From contig VEPL01000025.1 of assembly GCA_012026885.1 (NCBI GenBank), positions 420,595 through 484,594 of the forward strand: a stretch of 64,000 nt of DNA. The letters are read 5' to 3'. A model generated the notes under the pieces. It was given only the letters and a program-made list of their open reading frames with translations. It searched no databases and was not told where the DNA came from. The translations under genes and the position numbers were made by a program. Shown one piece after another: positions 46,204 through 54,512 of the stretch (position 1 is the stretch's first letter; the number at the start of each line of letters is the position of its first letter). The DNA is from Betaproteobacteria bacterium (GTDB lineage: Bacteria > Pseudomonadota > Gammaproteobacteria > Burkholderiales > Rhodocyclaceae).

Positions 46204-47571
46204 ATGAAAACGAACATGAGGACATCCGCCATGAACAAGCAGATCATCACCCTGGCGCTGGCGGCCGCCTTCGCGCTGCCCGGCGCTGCGTGGGCCTTCG
46301 ATGCCGGCAAGATGCACGCGATCACGCCGCCGTCGTCGATCATGGCCCAGGACCAGCACAAGAAGTATTACGAGATCCCGGGCTTCCGCATCGGCGGCAA
46401 GTACAACCTCGACGCGGACCCCGCCACCTGGCGTGACGGCGGCGAGGGAGGGGTCACCCTCGAATCGCTCGGCGCGCCGCCCCTCAAGGTCGGCTACATC
46501 GCCGTCGGCACGCCGAAACGGAACGACAGGGGCGAGATCATCAACGCGGTGATCATCAATACCTTCTACTCCGGCGACTCGACCTGGATGTACAACACCT
46601 GGTTCGAGGGGCAGCCGCTGAATGCCTTCTCGGACGGCGCCGTCGTCGGACCGGGCCGCACCATCGACACCAACCGTTTCTACGTGGTGTTCCTCGATGC
46701 GCTCGGCCTGTGGGGCGAGGCCAAGCCTTCCGCCGGGCTCGGCCGCAAGTTCCCGCAGTACAGCTATTTCGACATGGTGCAGGCGAATTACCGGCTGCTG
46801 CGCGACCACCTCAAGGTCGCCCAGGTCGAGGTGGCGACCGGTGTGTCGATGGGGGCGACCCAGTCGTGGGTATGGGGCGTGATGCATTCGCCGAGCGGCT
46901 TCGTCAAGGCGATCATGCCGATCGGCGGCACGACCGCTTCGGACGGCGACGACCCGGTCGGCCAGTGGACCTTCCGGCTCGCGCAGGCGGCCATCGAGAG
47001 CGACCCGGTCTGGCGCAAGACCAACGGCAACTATTACAACCTGCCGGAGGATCAGCATCCGAAGAAGGGTCTCGACTTCATGTGGTCGACGCTGCAGCTG
47101 ACCGGGTACACCTTCCCGGTCCGTTCGGCGACGCCTTGGGACAAGCTCCAGAAGGAAGTCTTCTACTGGGAGCCCAAGGGTGATCAAACCGCCGCCTGGA
47201 TCGCCCGCACCAAGAACGAGGATCCGGTCGACTACTGGTACCGCAACGAAGGCGGCTTCCGCTACAACATCAACAAGGAGCTGAAGCGGATCAAGGCGCG
47301 CACGCTGGTAGTGCATGTCGATACCGACTTGTGGCTGATGGTGGCCAATGCCCGCAAGGCGGCCGATGCGGTGCCGGGTGCCTTCTTTGCCTCGTTCCCG
47401 CATCCGGCAGCGCATTACGGTGTGTTCAAGGCGCCGAACATCATCCGCGATACCATCCAGGCCTTCGTCGAGGACAGTTTCACGACCAGGCTTCCCGGTA
47501 TCGCCGGGGCCGGCGGCGGTGGGGGCGGTGCACCGGTCGCCGACGCCAAGCCGTCCGGGCTCGCCAAGTAA
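46204..47571 (+). CDS. exported MetX-like alpha/beta hydrolase, paralogue of the preceding first domain
   Basis: This is a 455-residue protein (or 446 from ATG 46231) with a signal peptide ending GAAWAFD. It matches the first domain of the gene at 43670 along its length: shared FRIGGKYNLDAD, GYIAVGTPKRNDRGEIINAVII, DALGLWGEAKPS, and the nucleophile VATGVSMGATQSW (Ser215), His in PAAHYGVFK. The last residues KPSGLAK are the same as in the other protein. A Gly run (GGGGGG) sits before the tail. Start choice: GAGG lies six bases before ATG 46204. A strong terminator follows at 47592. Confidence 0.83.
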   Translation: MKTNMRTSAMNKQIITLALAAAFALPGAAWAFDAGKMHAITPPSSIMAQDQHKKYYEIPGFRIGGKYNLDADPATWRDGGEGGVTLESLGAPPLKVGYIAVGTPKRNDRGEIINAVIINTFYSGDSTWMYNTWFEGQPLNAFSDGAVVGPGRTIDTNRFYVVFLDALGLWGEAKPSAGLGRKFPQYSYFDMVQANYRLLRDHLKVAQVEVATGVSMGATQSWVWGVMHSPSGFVKAIMPIGGTTASDGDDPVGQWTFRLAQAAIESDPVWRKTNGNYYNLPEDQHPKKGLDFMWSTLQLTGYTFPVRSATPWDKLQKEVFYWEPKGDQTAAWIARTKNEDPVDYWYRNEGGFRYNINKELKRIKARTLVVHVDTDLWLMVANARKAADAVPGAFFASFPHPAAHYGVFKAPNIIRDTIQAFVEDSFTTRLPGIAGAGGGGGGAPVADAKPSGLAK

Positions 47572-47591
47572 GGGGGCCTGCGGCCTGATCG

Positions 47592-47633
47592 CCGCCTTGC
47601 GCCGTGTGCATGTCACGGGGCAAGGCGGTTTTT
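47592..47633 (+). terminator. strong rho-independent terminator after the exported hydrolase operon
   Basis: CCGCCTTGC pairs with GCAAGGCGG, and inside it CCGTG pairs with CACGG around a seven-base loop, giving a near-continuous 15-bp stem followed by five T. Confidence 0.85.
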
Positions 47634-47661
47634 GCTTCATGTTTGCGCAAGGAAAACTGCG

Positions 47662-49254
47662 ATGCAGGAAATTCGGATACTCCTCGAAACCCAACCGCTC
47701 CTGACGCTATTCCTGACCGTGGCCCTCGGCTATCTGGTCGGCGAGATCAACATCAAGGGTTTCTCGCTCGGCTCCGGCGCGGTGCTCTTCGTCGGCCTGG
47801 CGATCGGCGGTTTCGCCCCCAAGGCGGCCCCGCCGGCGCTGCTCGGCACCCTCGGCCTGCTGCTCTTCCTGTACGGCGTCGGCATCCAGTACGGCGCGCA
47901 GTTTTTCCGGGGCATGACCACGCCGGAGGGCCTCAAGGCCAATGCCGCCGCCTTCCTCGGCGTGCTCGGCGCCGGCGCAGTGGCGCTGGCACTGGTGCCG
48001 CTGGCCGGGATCAGCCTCGACGAAGCCTTGGGCATGTTCGCCGGCTCGGGTACCAGCACGGCGACGCTGCAGGCGATCATCGCCGCGCTGAAGAGTGACG
48101 GCGCCGCAGTCGGATACTCGGTGGCCTATCCGTTCGGGGTCGCCGGTCCCATCCTGTGCATCTACGCACTGCATGCCATCCTCAAGCCGAAGATCGAGCA
48201 GCCGGCCAACCAGGTCATCGAGGTGGCCGAGATCGTGCTGAAGAATTCCGAATTCGTCGGCCAGCGCCTTGCCGCGCTGAGCGCGAAGCTGCCGGCCGGC
48301 GTGGCGATTGCCGCCATCCGCCGCGAGCACCACAACCAGCTGCCGTCCGAGAACCTCGTCCTGCGCGACGATGACGTGCTGCTTGCTACCGGCACCAATC
48401 CGGAGATGCTCCGGCAGGCGGCCGCCCTGTTCGGCGAACTGCAGCCGGGGCGCATGACCAGCCACCGCGAGGATCTCGACTACCAGCGCGTCTTTGCCTC
48501 GAGCAAGGCCGTGGTCGGGCTGGCCCTCGGCGACATCCGCTTCCCCGCAGGGGTCAATGCCTCGATCGTGCATATACGTCGCGGCGACGCCGATCTGCTG
48601 CCCAATCCCGAGCTGACCCTGGAATTCGGCGACCGCGTCGGCCTGCTGCTCAATCGCGCCGATGCCAAGACACTGCGCAAGTTCTTCGGCGACTCGATCA
48701 AGGGCACGGCCGAACTGAGCTTCATCTCGATCGGCATCGGCGCCGCGCTCGGCCTCGGGCTCGGACTGATCCCGCTGACCATCCCGGGCGTCGGCAGGCT
48801 GACCCTCGGGCTTGCCGCGCTGCTCCTGCTCGCGCTTTATCTCGGCAAGGTGCGGCGCACCGGCCCCTTCGTGTGGAGCATGCCGCTGTCGGCCAACCTG
48901 GTGCTGCGCAATTTCGGCCTGACCATCTTCCTTGCCCAGGTCGGCATCGCCTCGGGGCCCAAGTTCTTCGCCACCGTCGGTACCGAAGGCATCGCCTTCC
49001 TGCTCTACGGGGCCGCCATCCTGGTGGCGCTGGTGCTGATCACGGCCGCGCTGGCGCTGTGGCTCTTCCGCCTGCCATTCGATACCACGGCGGGCGTCAT
49101 CAGCGGCGCCACCGGCAACCCGGCCATCCTCGCTTTCGCCGGCCGGATCGCACCGACCGACAAGCCCGACGTCGGCTACGCGATGATCTTCCCGTCGATG
49201 ACGGTGGCCAAGATCCTCTTCGTCCAGGTCGCCGCCGCCCTGCTCGGCGGTTGA
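47662..49254 (+). CDS. AspT/YidE-type aspartate-alanine exchanger family transporter
   Basis: This is a 530-residue membrane protein. An N-terminal TM block has GSGTSTATLQAIIAAL near residue 135, then two TrkA-C (RCK_C) domains in the cytoplasmic loop (FVGQRLAALSAKLPAGVAI and VVGLALGDIRFPAGVNASI), then a second TM block with GAISGATGNPAILAFA near 495. This is the AAEx family plan (AspT, YbjL, YidE). AspT swaps aspartate for alanine; substrates of most others are unknown. AAGGA precedes the ATG at 47662; the upstream ATG at 47632 lies in the terminator. A dehydrogenase gene follows after 35 bases. Confidence 0.88.
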   Translation: MQEIRILLETQPLLTLFLTVALGYLVGEINIKGFSLGSGAVLFVGLAIGGFAPKAAPPALLGTLGLLLFLYGVGIQYGAQFFRGMTTPEGLKANAAAFLGVLGAGAVALALVPLAGISLDEALGMFAGSGTSTATLQAIIAALKSDGAAVGYSVAYPFGVAGPILCIYALHAILKPKIEQPANQVIEVAEIVLKNSEFVGQRLAALSAKLPAGVAIAAIRREHHNQLPSENLVLRDDDVLLATGTNPEMLRQAAALFGELQPGRMTSHREDLDYQRVFASSKAVVGLALGDIRFPAGVNASIVHIRRGDADLLPNPELTLEFGDRVGLLLNRADAKTLRKFFGDSIKGTAELSFISIGIGAALGLGLGLIPLTIPGVGRLTLGLAALLLLALYLGKVRRTGPFVWSMPLSANLVLRNFGLTIFLAQVGIASGPKFFATVGTEGIAFLLYGAAILVALVLITAALALWLFRLPFDTTAGVISGATGNPAILAFAGRIAPTDKPDVGYAMIFPSMTVAKILFVQVAAALLGG

Positions 49255-49289
49255 CCGAACTCGTCCAGACAGACCCAGGGAGTTACATC

Positions 49290-50285
49290 ATGAAAATCGC
49301 CGTATTCAGCGCCAAGCGCTACGACCGCGACTACCTCGACGCCGCCAACGCCAGCGAAGGGCATACTCTCAAGTACCAAGAGGCGCCGCTCGATCTCGAT
49401 ACCGTGCATCTGGCCGCCGGCTACGATGCCGTCTGCATCTTCGTCAACGACAAGGCCGACGCCGCCGTGCTTCAACAACTCAAGGCGGGCGGCACCGGGC
49501 TCGTCGCGCTACGCTGCACCGGCTTCAACAACGTCGACCTGAAGGCTGCCGAAGCGCTCGGCGTCAAGGTCGTGCGCGTCACCGACTATTCGCCTTACTC
49601 GGTCGCCGAGCATGCCGTTGCGCTGCTGCTGGCGATCAACCGCAAGATCCACCGGGCCTACAACCGCACGCGCGATTCCAACTTCGCGCTCGACGGGCTG
49701 ATGGGTTTCGACCTGCACGGCAAGTCGGTGGCCGTCATCGGTACCGGCAAGATCGGGCGTGTCTTTGCCAGGATCATGGTCGGCTTGGGCTGCAACGTGA
49801 TCGGCTACGACAAGTATCCCTGCAGGGAATTCGAGGAAATCGGCGGACACTATGCCGAGCCGGGCGAGATCGGCCGCGATGCCGACATCGTCTCGCTGCA
49901 CGCGCCGCTGACGCCGGAGACCTACCACATCATCAATGCCGACACGATCGCCCGGGCCAAGCGTGGCGCATTGCTGATCAACACCAGCCGCGGCGGCCTG
50001 GTCGACACCGAGGCCGTGATCGAGGGGCTGAAGAGCGGCCAGATCGGCGGCTTCGCGACCGACGTCTACGAGCAGGAAGCCGGCTTGTTCTTCCGCGACC
50101 TGTCCAGCGTCGTCGTCACCGACGATGTCCTGCAGCGCCTGATTTCCTTTCCGAACGTGATCGTCACCGGTCACCAGGCCTTCTTTACCCGCGAAGCAAT
50201 CACGACCATCTGCGAGACGACCCTGAAGAGCGCGACCGAGTTCGCCAACGGCCAGCCGCTGAGCAACGAGATCAAGGCAGCCTGA
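49290..50285 (+). CDS. ldhA: D-lactate dehydrogenase-like 2-hydroxyacid dehydrogenase
   Basis: This is a 331-residue NAD-dependent D-2-hydroxyacid dehydrogenase. RCTGFNNVDLKAAEALGVKVVRVTDYSPYSVAEHAVALLLAINRK matches LdhA closely. The NAD site is VAVIGTGKIGRVFARIM, the catalytic Arg is in INTSRGGLVDT, Glu in DVYEQEAGLFF, and His in VTGHQAFFT. It would reduce pyruvate to D-lactate under oxygen limitation. GGGAG is seven bases before the ATG. It lies 35 bases after the AspT-like gene, so the two may form an operon. Confidence 0.9.
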   Translation: MKIAVFSAKRYDRDYLDAANASEGHTLKYQEAPLDLDTVHLAAGYDAVCIFVNDKADAAVLQQLKAGGTGLVALRCTGFNNVDLKAAEALGVKVVRVTDYSPYSVAEHAVALLLAINRKIHRAYNRTRDSNFALDGLMGFDLHGKSVAVIGTGKIGRVFARIMVGLGCNVIGYDKYPCREFEEIGGHYAEPGEIGRDADIVSLHAPLTPETYHIINADTIARAKRGALLINTSRGGLVDTEAVIEGLKSGQIGGFATDVYEQEAGLFFRDLSSVVVTDDVLQRLISFPNVIVTGHQAFFTREAITTICETTLKSATEFANGQPLSNEIKAA

Positions 50286-50367
50286 CGCGGTCGACCGCCC
50301 TGGAGGGCCAAAATCGGCGTCCGTTGCCGGCGCCGCAACGGGCCGCGGATTCCGATGGCTGCCCGCG

Positions 50368-50697
50368 TCAGGTCAGGTCGGTTTCGGTCGCCGTCTGCAG
50401 GGCGCGCACGGCGATGGCCGCGAGCAGGGCGGTGAGGAGGACGCCGTGCAGCCCGATCGCGATCGCGATCATGCGGCCCAGTACGCCCTTGGGTGCGAGG
50501 TCGCCATAGCCGATCGTGAAGCCGGTGACGAACGAGAAATAGATGCCTTCGAACAGGGGCCAGTCTTCCAGGTGGGCGACGAGGACGCCGAGGCCGGCGA
50601 TCACGGCGATGAGGCCGGAGAGCACCGGCCAGACGATCCCGACCTGTTGCACAAAGTGCCGGTAGAAGGCAGAGCGGATTTCGGATGTTCTTGTCAT
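50368..50697 (-). CDS. two-TM potassium channel (ion channel family 2)
   Basis: This is a 109-residue protein with two TM helices (about residues 20-42 and 75-100) around a pore loop that carries the K+ selectivity filter TIGYGD (GFTIGYGDLAPKG). There is no RCK or ligand-binding domain, so it is a minimal KcsA-like pore. I chose the ATG at 50697 (MTRTSEIRS), which starts the conserved region; an upstream ATG at 50733 is possible. The gene faces away from the SulP gene at 50824. Confidence 0.88.
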   Translation of the reverse strand: MTRTSEIRSAFYRHFVQQVGIVWPVLSGLIAVIAGLGVLVAHLEDWPLFEGIYFSFVTGFTIGYGDLAPKGVLGRMIAIAIGLHGVLLTALLAAIAVRALQTATETDLT

Positions 50698-50823
50698 TGG
50701 TGGCTGTCTTGTGACGGCGTATTCTGAAGGCATTGTGACGCTGCATGATGGAACCGCAAGCAGTTAGCCAATATAGCGTAGTACGCCTGTCGTCCGGAAC
50801 GACGAATGGCGCAGGAGAGGCCC

Positions 50824-52521
50824 ATGAACGCAACGCACGAACCCGTGTCCCCGGTCGGTACGTCCATCCGATTCGATGTCATTGCCGGCCTGACTGCCGC
50901 CGCCGTGGTCGTGCCCAAGGCAATGGCCTATGCCACCGTGGCCGGCCTGCCGGTCGCCGTCGGTCTCTATACCGCCTTCGTCCCGATGGTCATCTATGCC
51001 CTGCTCGGTTCGTCGCGCGTGCTGAGCGTCAGTTCGACGACGACGCTGGCGATCCTGGCCGGCACCCAGCTCGGACTCGTCGTGCCCGATGGCGACCCGG
51101 CTCGCCTGGTCGTTGCCGGCGCGACGCTGGCCGTCCTGGTCGGCGGCATGCTGTTGCTGGCCGGCATCCTGCGCCTGGGATTCGTCGCCGACTTCATCTC
51201 GACGCCGGTCCTGACCGGGTTCAAGGCTGGCATCGGGCTGGTTATCGTGCTCGACCAGGTGCCCAAGCTGCTCGGCATCCATATCCGCAAGGACGGTTTT
51301 TTCCATGATCTCCTTGCCATCGTCCAGCACCTTCCGGAGACATCGCTCGTCACGCTGGCCGTGGCGGCGGCCACGTTGCTCGTGCTGATCGGCATGGAAT
51401 GGCGGTGGCCGCATTCGCCGGCGCCGCTGGTTGCGGTCGGCGGGGGCATCGCGGCGGTCTGGCTGCTCGGGCTCCCCGCGCTCGGTGTGTCGACGGTCGG
51501 GCTGATTCCGCAGGGGCTCCCGTCGCTGACCCTGCCCGATCCCGGGCTGCTCGCCGACCTCGCTCCGGGGGCGCTCGGCATCGCGCTGATGAGCTTTACC
51601 GAGTCCATTGCGGCGGGGCGAGCCTTTGCCGGAAAGAACGATCCGGCCATCGATGCCAACCGCGAACTGCTGGCGACCGGCGCCGCAAACCTCGGTGGCG
51701 CGCTGCTCGGCGCCATGCCGGCCGGTGGTGGTACATCGCAGACGGCGGTGGTGCGCGCGGCGGGGGGGCGCAGCCAGAAGGCGGGCCTGGTGACCGCGGC
51801 GGTCGCTGCGGCGACCATGCTGCTGCTCGCGCCGGTCCTCGGGCTGCTGCCGCACGCGACCCTGGCCGCCGTGGTCATCGTCTATTCGGTCGGATTGATC
51901 CAGCCGCGCGAGTTCGCGGCGATCCGCAGGGTACGCACCATGGAGTTCCGCTGGGCGTTCATCGCTTGCCTGGGCGTGCTCGTCCTCGGTACGCTGAAGG
52001 GCATCCTCGTTGCGATCATCGTCTCGCTGATCGGGTTGGCCAGCCAGGTTGCCCACCCGCACGTCTACGTGATCGGACGCAAGCGCGGGGCCGATGTGCT
52101 GCGCCCGCTGTCGCCGGAACATCCGGACGACGAGACCTTTCCCGGTCTGCTCATCGTCAGGCCGGAAGGGCGCATCTTCTTCGTTAACGCGTCGATCATC
52201 GGCCTGCGCATCAAGGCGCTTGCCGACGAGCATGCGCCACGGGTGCTGCTGCTCGACATGAGCCGCGTGCCCGACCTCGAATACTCCGCGCTGCAGATGC
52301 TGATCGATGGCGATCGTAAGCTGGCCGAGCATGGCATCACCCTCTGGCTGGCCGGCCTGAATCCCGCGGTGCTCGACGTGGTCCGGCAGTCCGGCTTCGC
52401 CGAACAATTGGGCAGGGAGCGGCTTCTGTTCAACGACCGCGTGGCCATCGAGCGCTACACGGCGCTCCCGCCCGTCGGCGGGCTGCAGACGACTACCGGG
52501 GAGAACGCTTCGCCCGCATGA
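50824..52521 (+). CDS. SulP-family anion transporter with STAS domain
   Basis: This is a 565-residue SLC26/SulP protein. The TM part begins RFDVIAGLTAAAVVVPKAMAYATVAGLPVAVGLYTAFVPM, a standard SulP opening, with GFKAGIGLVIVLDQVPKLLG near residue 135 and PAGGGTSQTAVVRAAGGRSQ near 300. The C-terminal STAS domain (about 440-545) includes LLLDMSRVPDLEYSALQML. Bacterial members move sulfate, bicarbonate or dicarboxylates; the substrate cannot be told here. AGGAGAGG lies a few bases before the ATG at 50824. Confidence 0.92.
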   Translation: MNATHEPVSPVGTSIRFDVIAGLTAAAVVVPKAMAYATVAGLPVAVGLYTAFVPMVIYALLGSSRVLSVSSTTTLAILAGTQLGLVVPDGDPARLVVAGATLAVLVGGMLLLAGILRLGFVADFISTPVLTGFKAGIGLVIVLDQVPKLLGIHIRKDGFFHDLLAIVQHLPETSLVTLAVAAATLLVLIGMEWRWPHSPAPLVAVGGGIAAVWLLGLPALGVSTVGLIPQGLPSLTLPDPGLLADLAPGALGIALMSFTESIAAGRAFAGKNDPAIDANRELLATGAANLGGALLGAMPAGGGTSQTAVVRAAGGRSQKAGLVTAAVAAATMLLLAPVLGLLPHATLAAVVIVYSVGLIQPREFAAIRRVRTMEFRWAFIACLGVLVLGTLKGILVAIIVSLIGLASQVAHPHVYVIGRKRGADVLRPLSPEHPDDETFPGLLIVRPEGRIFFVNASIIGLRIKALADEHAPRVLLLDMSRVPDLEYSALQMLIDGDRKLAEHGITLWLAGLNPAVLDVVRQSGFAEQLGRERLLFNDRVAIERYTALPPVGGLQTTTGENASPA

Positions 52522-52572
52522 AGTCGCCGGCGCGCGTGCCGGTTGCGGTCAACGCCGCGTGACGGCAGAAAA

Positions 52573-53514
52573 TCAGGCGACGCTGCGGCCGGCCTTTTCG
52601 CGCCGGGCCTGGGCGACCATCGCGGCGACGGCGCACGAGGCCATGCGCGTCATCACCGAATCGGCGCGGCTGGTCAGGATGATCGGCACCCGCGCGCCGA
52701 GCACGATGCCCGCCGCATCGGCGCCGGCCATGAAGGAGAGGCTCTTGGCCAGCATGTTGCCGGCCTCGAGGTCGGGCACGACGAGCACGTTGGCGCGGCC
52801 GGCGACCGGCGAAGTGATCTTCTTGATGGCGACCGACTCGAGGTTGATCGCGTTGTCCAGCGCCAGCGGGCCGTCGAGGATGGCGCCGGTGATCTGGCCG
52901 CGATCGGCCATCTTGCACAGGGCGGCCGCCTCGATGGTGGACGGGACATCCGGGTTGACCGTTTCCATCGCCGACAGGATGGCGACGCGCACTTCTTCCA
53001 TGCGCAGCGCGTGAGCGAGGTCGATGGCGTTCTGGACGATGTCGACCTTGTCCTTCAGGGACGGAGCGATATTCACCGCGGCGTCGGTGACGATCAGGGT
53101 CTCGCTGTAGCTCGGTACGTCCATGACGAAGCAGTGGCTGACACGGCGCGAGGTGCGCAGCCCGGTGTCGCGGCGCACGACGGCACCCATCAGTTCGTCG
53201 GTGTGCAGGCTGCCCTTCATCAGCGCCTCGGCCTTGCCCTCGCGTACCAGCTCGACCGCGCGTTCGGCGGCGGCGTGGCTGTGCTCGACATCGACGATGC
53301 TGGCGCCGGCCAGATCGATGCCGTGCTCCCGGGCGACAGCTTCGATCCGCTCACGCGGGCCGACAAGGATGGGCGCGATCAGCCCGAGCCGGGCGGCTTC
53401 CATGGCGCCGCTCAGCGAGGTTTCGTCGCAAGGGTGGGCGACGGCGACCGTGGTCGCCGGGAGCGTCCGGCAGTGTTGGATCAGGCGCTGGTACTTGGCG
53501 TGTTTCTGTTCCAT
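52573..53514 (-). CDS. phosphate acetyl/butyryltransferase
   Basis: This is a 313-residue acyl-phosphate forming enzyme of the PTA_PTB family. GKAEALMKGSLHTDELMGAVVRRDTGLRTSRRVSHCFVMDVPSY is the strongly conserved core of the phosphotransacetylase/phosphotransbutyrylase type found fused to, or beside, enoyl-CoA hydratase or kinase genes. GAILDGPLALDNAINLESV follows. It would convert acyl-CoA and phosphate to acyl phosphate. The upstream gene, an alpha/beta hydrolase, ends 18 bases before it. No acetate or butyrate kinase is in the window. Confidence 0.9.
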   Translation of the reverse strand: MEQKHAKYQRLIQHCRTLPATTVAVAHPCDETSLSGAMEAARLGLIAPILVGPRERIEAVAREHGIDLAGASIVDVEHSHAAAERAVELVREGKAEALMKGSLHTDELMGAVVRRDTGLRTSRRVSHCFVMDVPSYSETLIVTDAAVNIAPSLKDKVDIVQNAIDLAHALRMEEVRVAILSAMETVNPDVPSTIEAAALCKMADRGQITGAILDGPLALDNAINLESVAIKKITSPVAGRANVLVVPDLEAGNMLAKSLSFMAGADAAGIVLGARVPIILTSRADSVMTRMASCAVAAMVAQARREKAGRSVA

Positions 53515-53532
53515 CGATTCCTCCCGGCTGGT

Positions 53533-54390
53533 TCAGCCGCGGAAATAGTCACTGAAGATGCGGGCGAAAAGCAGCGGCTGCTCGAGGTTCATCGAGTGGC
53601 CGACATACGGGAAGACCTCGAGGCGGGCGTTCGGCAGCTTCGCGGCCATGGTGTCGAGGTGCTCGCGCGGTATCCAGTAGTCGACCTTGCCGAACAGGAT
53701 CAGGTGTTCGTGCGTCATTTCCGGCATGCGCGCGGCGAGCGCGCCGGAATCCCATTCGAGGCCGAGATTGTGCGGGGTACCGAACCAGATGCCGTCGGAC
53801 AGCACCCGCGTGCGCTCGATGATCTTCTTGAACAGGTCGCGCTGGGGCTGGCTGGTGGCATCGGCGAATTGCGGCATCTGGCCGGCGACCATCGTCTCGG
53901 GCCGGAACAGGGTCGGCGCCGCGCTGGCGAGACCGGCAAAGCAGACGTCGGGGTCGGTCTTCATCGCGGTGATGACGCCGACCTGGCTGGAATTCATCTG
54001 CAGGCCGAGCGGGCTGACCGGGTCGAGCATCAGCACCTTGCCGAAGCGTTCCGGTGCCATCGTGAGCATGTGCGAGATGATGATGCCGCCTGTCGAGTGA
54101 CCGTAGAGGTGGCATTTCTCGATGCCGAGCGCGTCCATCAGTGCGAGGTGGTCGCGGGCGTGGATGGGCATCGTGTAGTTCGAGTAGTCGGGCGCCGGCT
54201 CGGCCTTGTCGGAGTCGCCGCAGCCGCGCCATTCGGCGGCAATGACGCGGATGTTCTCCGGCAGGAGCGGCATGGCCAGGTCGAGCCAGTTGGCGCAACC
54301 CAGGTTGCCGTGGATGGCGAGGACGACGTTGTCGCCCGAGCCGTGTTCGACGTAGTTGAGCGTGACTTCTCCAGCCTGGATGCGCGTCAT
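53533..54390 (-). CDS. alpha/beta hydrolase in operon with phosphate acyltransferase
   Basis: This is a 285-residue alpha/beta hydrolase. VVLAIHGNLGCANWLDL gives the oxyanion region, CHLYGHSTGGIIISHML the nucleophile (Ser near residue 106), LFGKVDYWIPREHL the acid, and YVGHSMNLEQP the His. No signal peptide. It is followed after 18 bases by the phosphate acetyl/butyryltransferase gene. Its promoter region (54407-54429) has a perfect TATAAT and an ATTCA/TGAAT inverted repeat. The substrate is unknown; the neighbour suggests a short-chain acyl ester or thioester. Confidence 0.86.
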   Translation of the reverse strand: MTRIQAGEVTLNYVEHGSGDNVVLAIHGNLGCANWLDLAMPLLPENIRVIAAEWRGCGDSDKAEPAPDYSNYTMPIHARDHLALMDALGIEKCHLYGHSTGGIIISHMLTMAPERFGKVLMLDPVSPLGLQMNSSQVGVITAMKTDPDVCFAGLASAAPTLFRPETMVAGQMPQFADATSQPQRDLFKKIIERTRVLSDGIWFGTPHNLGLEWDSGALAARMPEMTHEHLILFGKVDYWIPREHLDTMAAKLPNARLEVFPYVGHSMNLEQPLLFARIFSDYFRG

Positions 54391-54406
54391 GACGGTCTCC
54401 TCGTTA

Positions 54407-54429
54407 ATTCATTTTGAATGGAAATTATA
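54407..54429 (-). promoter_or_regulatory. promoter -10 and inverted repeat of the hydrolase-acyltransferase operon
   Basis: On the minus strand TATAAT (plus positions 54424-54429) is followed by ATTCA-AAA-TGAAT (54419-54407), which would cover the transcription start. No good -35 is visible. The half-sites are the same as in the palindrome at 43572. Confidence 0.55.
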
Positions 54430-54512
54430 AGTGGCGATAGCGACAGGGCAGCGACCGGATCGTGAATCGGCGGATGACCATTCCGGCTTCCGGCATGTGC
54501 GCCCAGAAGACG

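Noticed and set aside
52522-52572. Terminator between the convergent SulP and phosphate acyltransferase genes
   Set aside because: The region is GC-rich with short self-complementary pieces (GCCGGCGCGC), but there is no stable stem followed by a T run.
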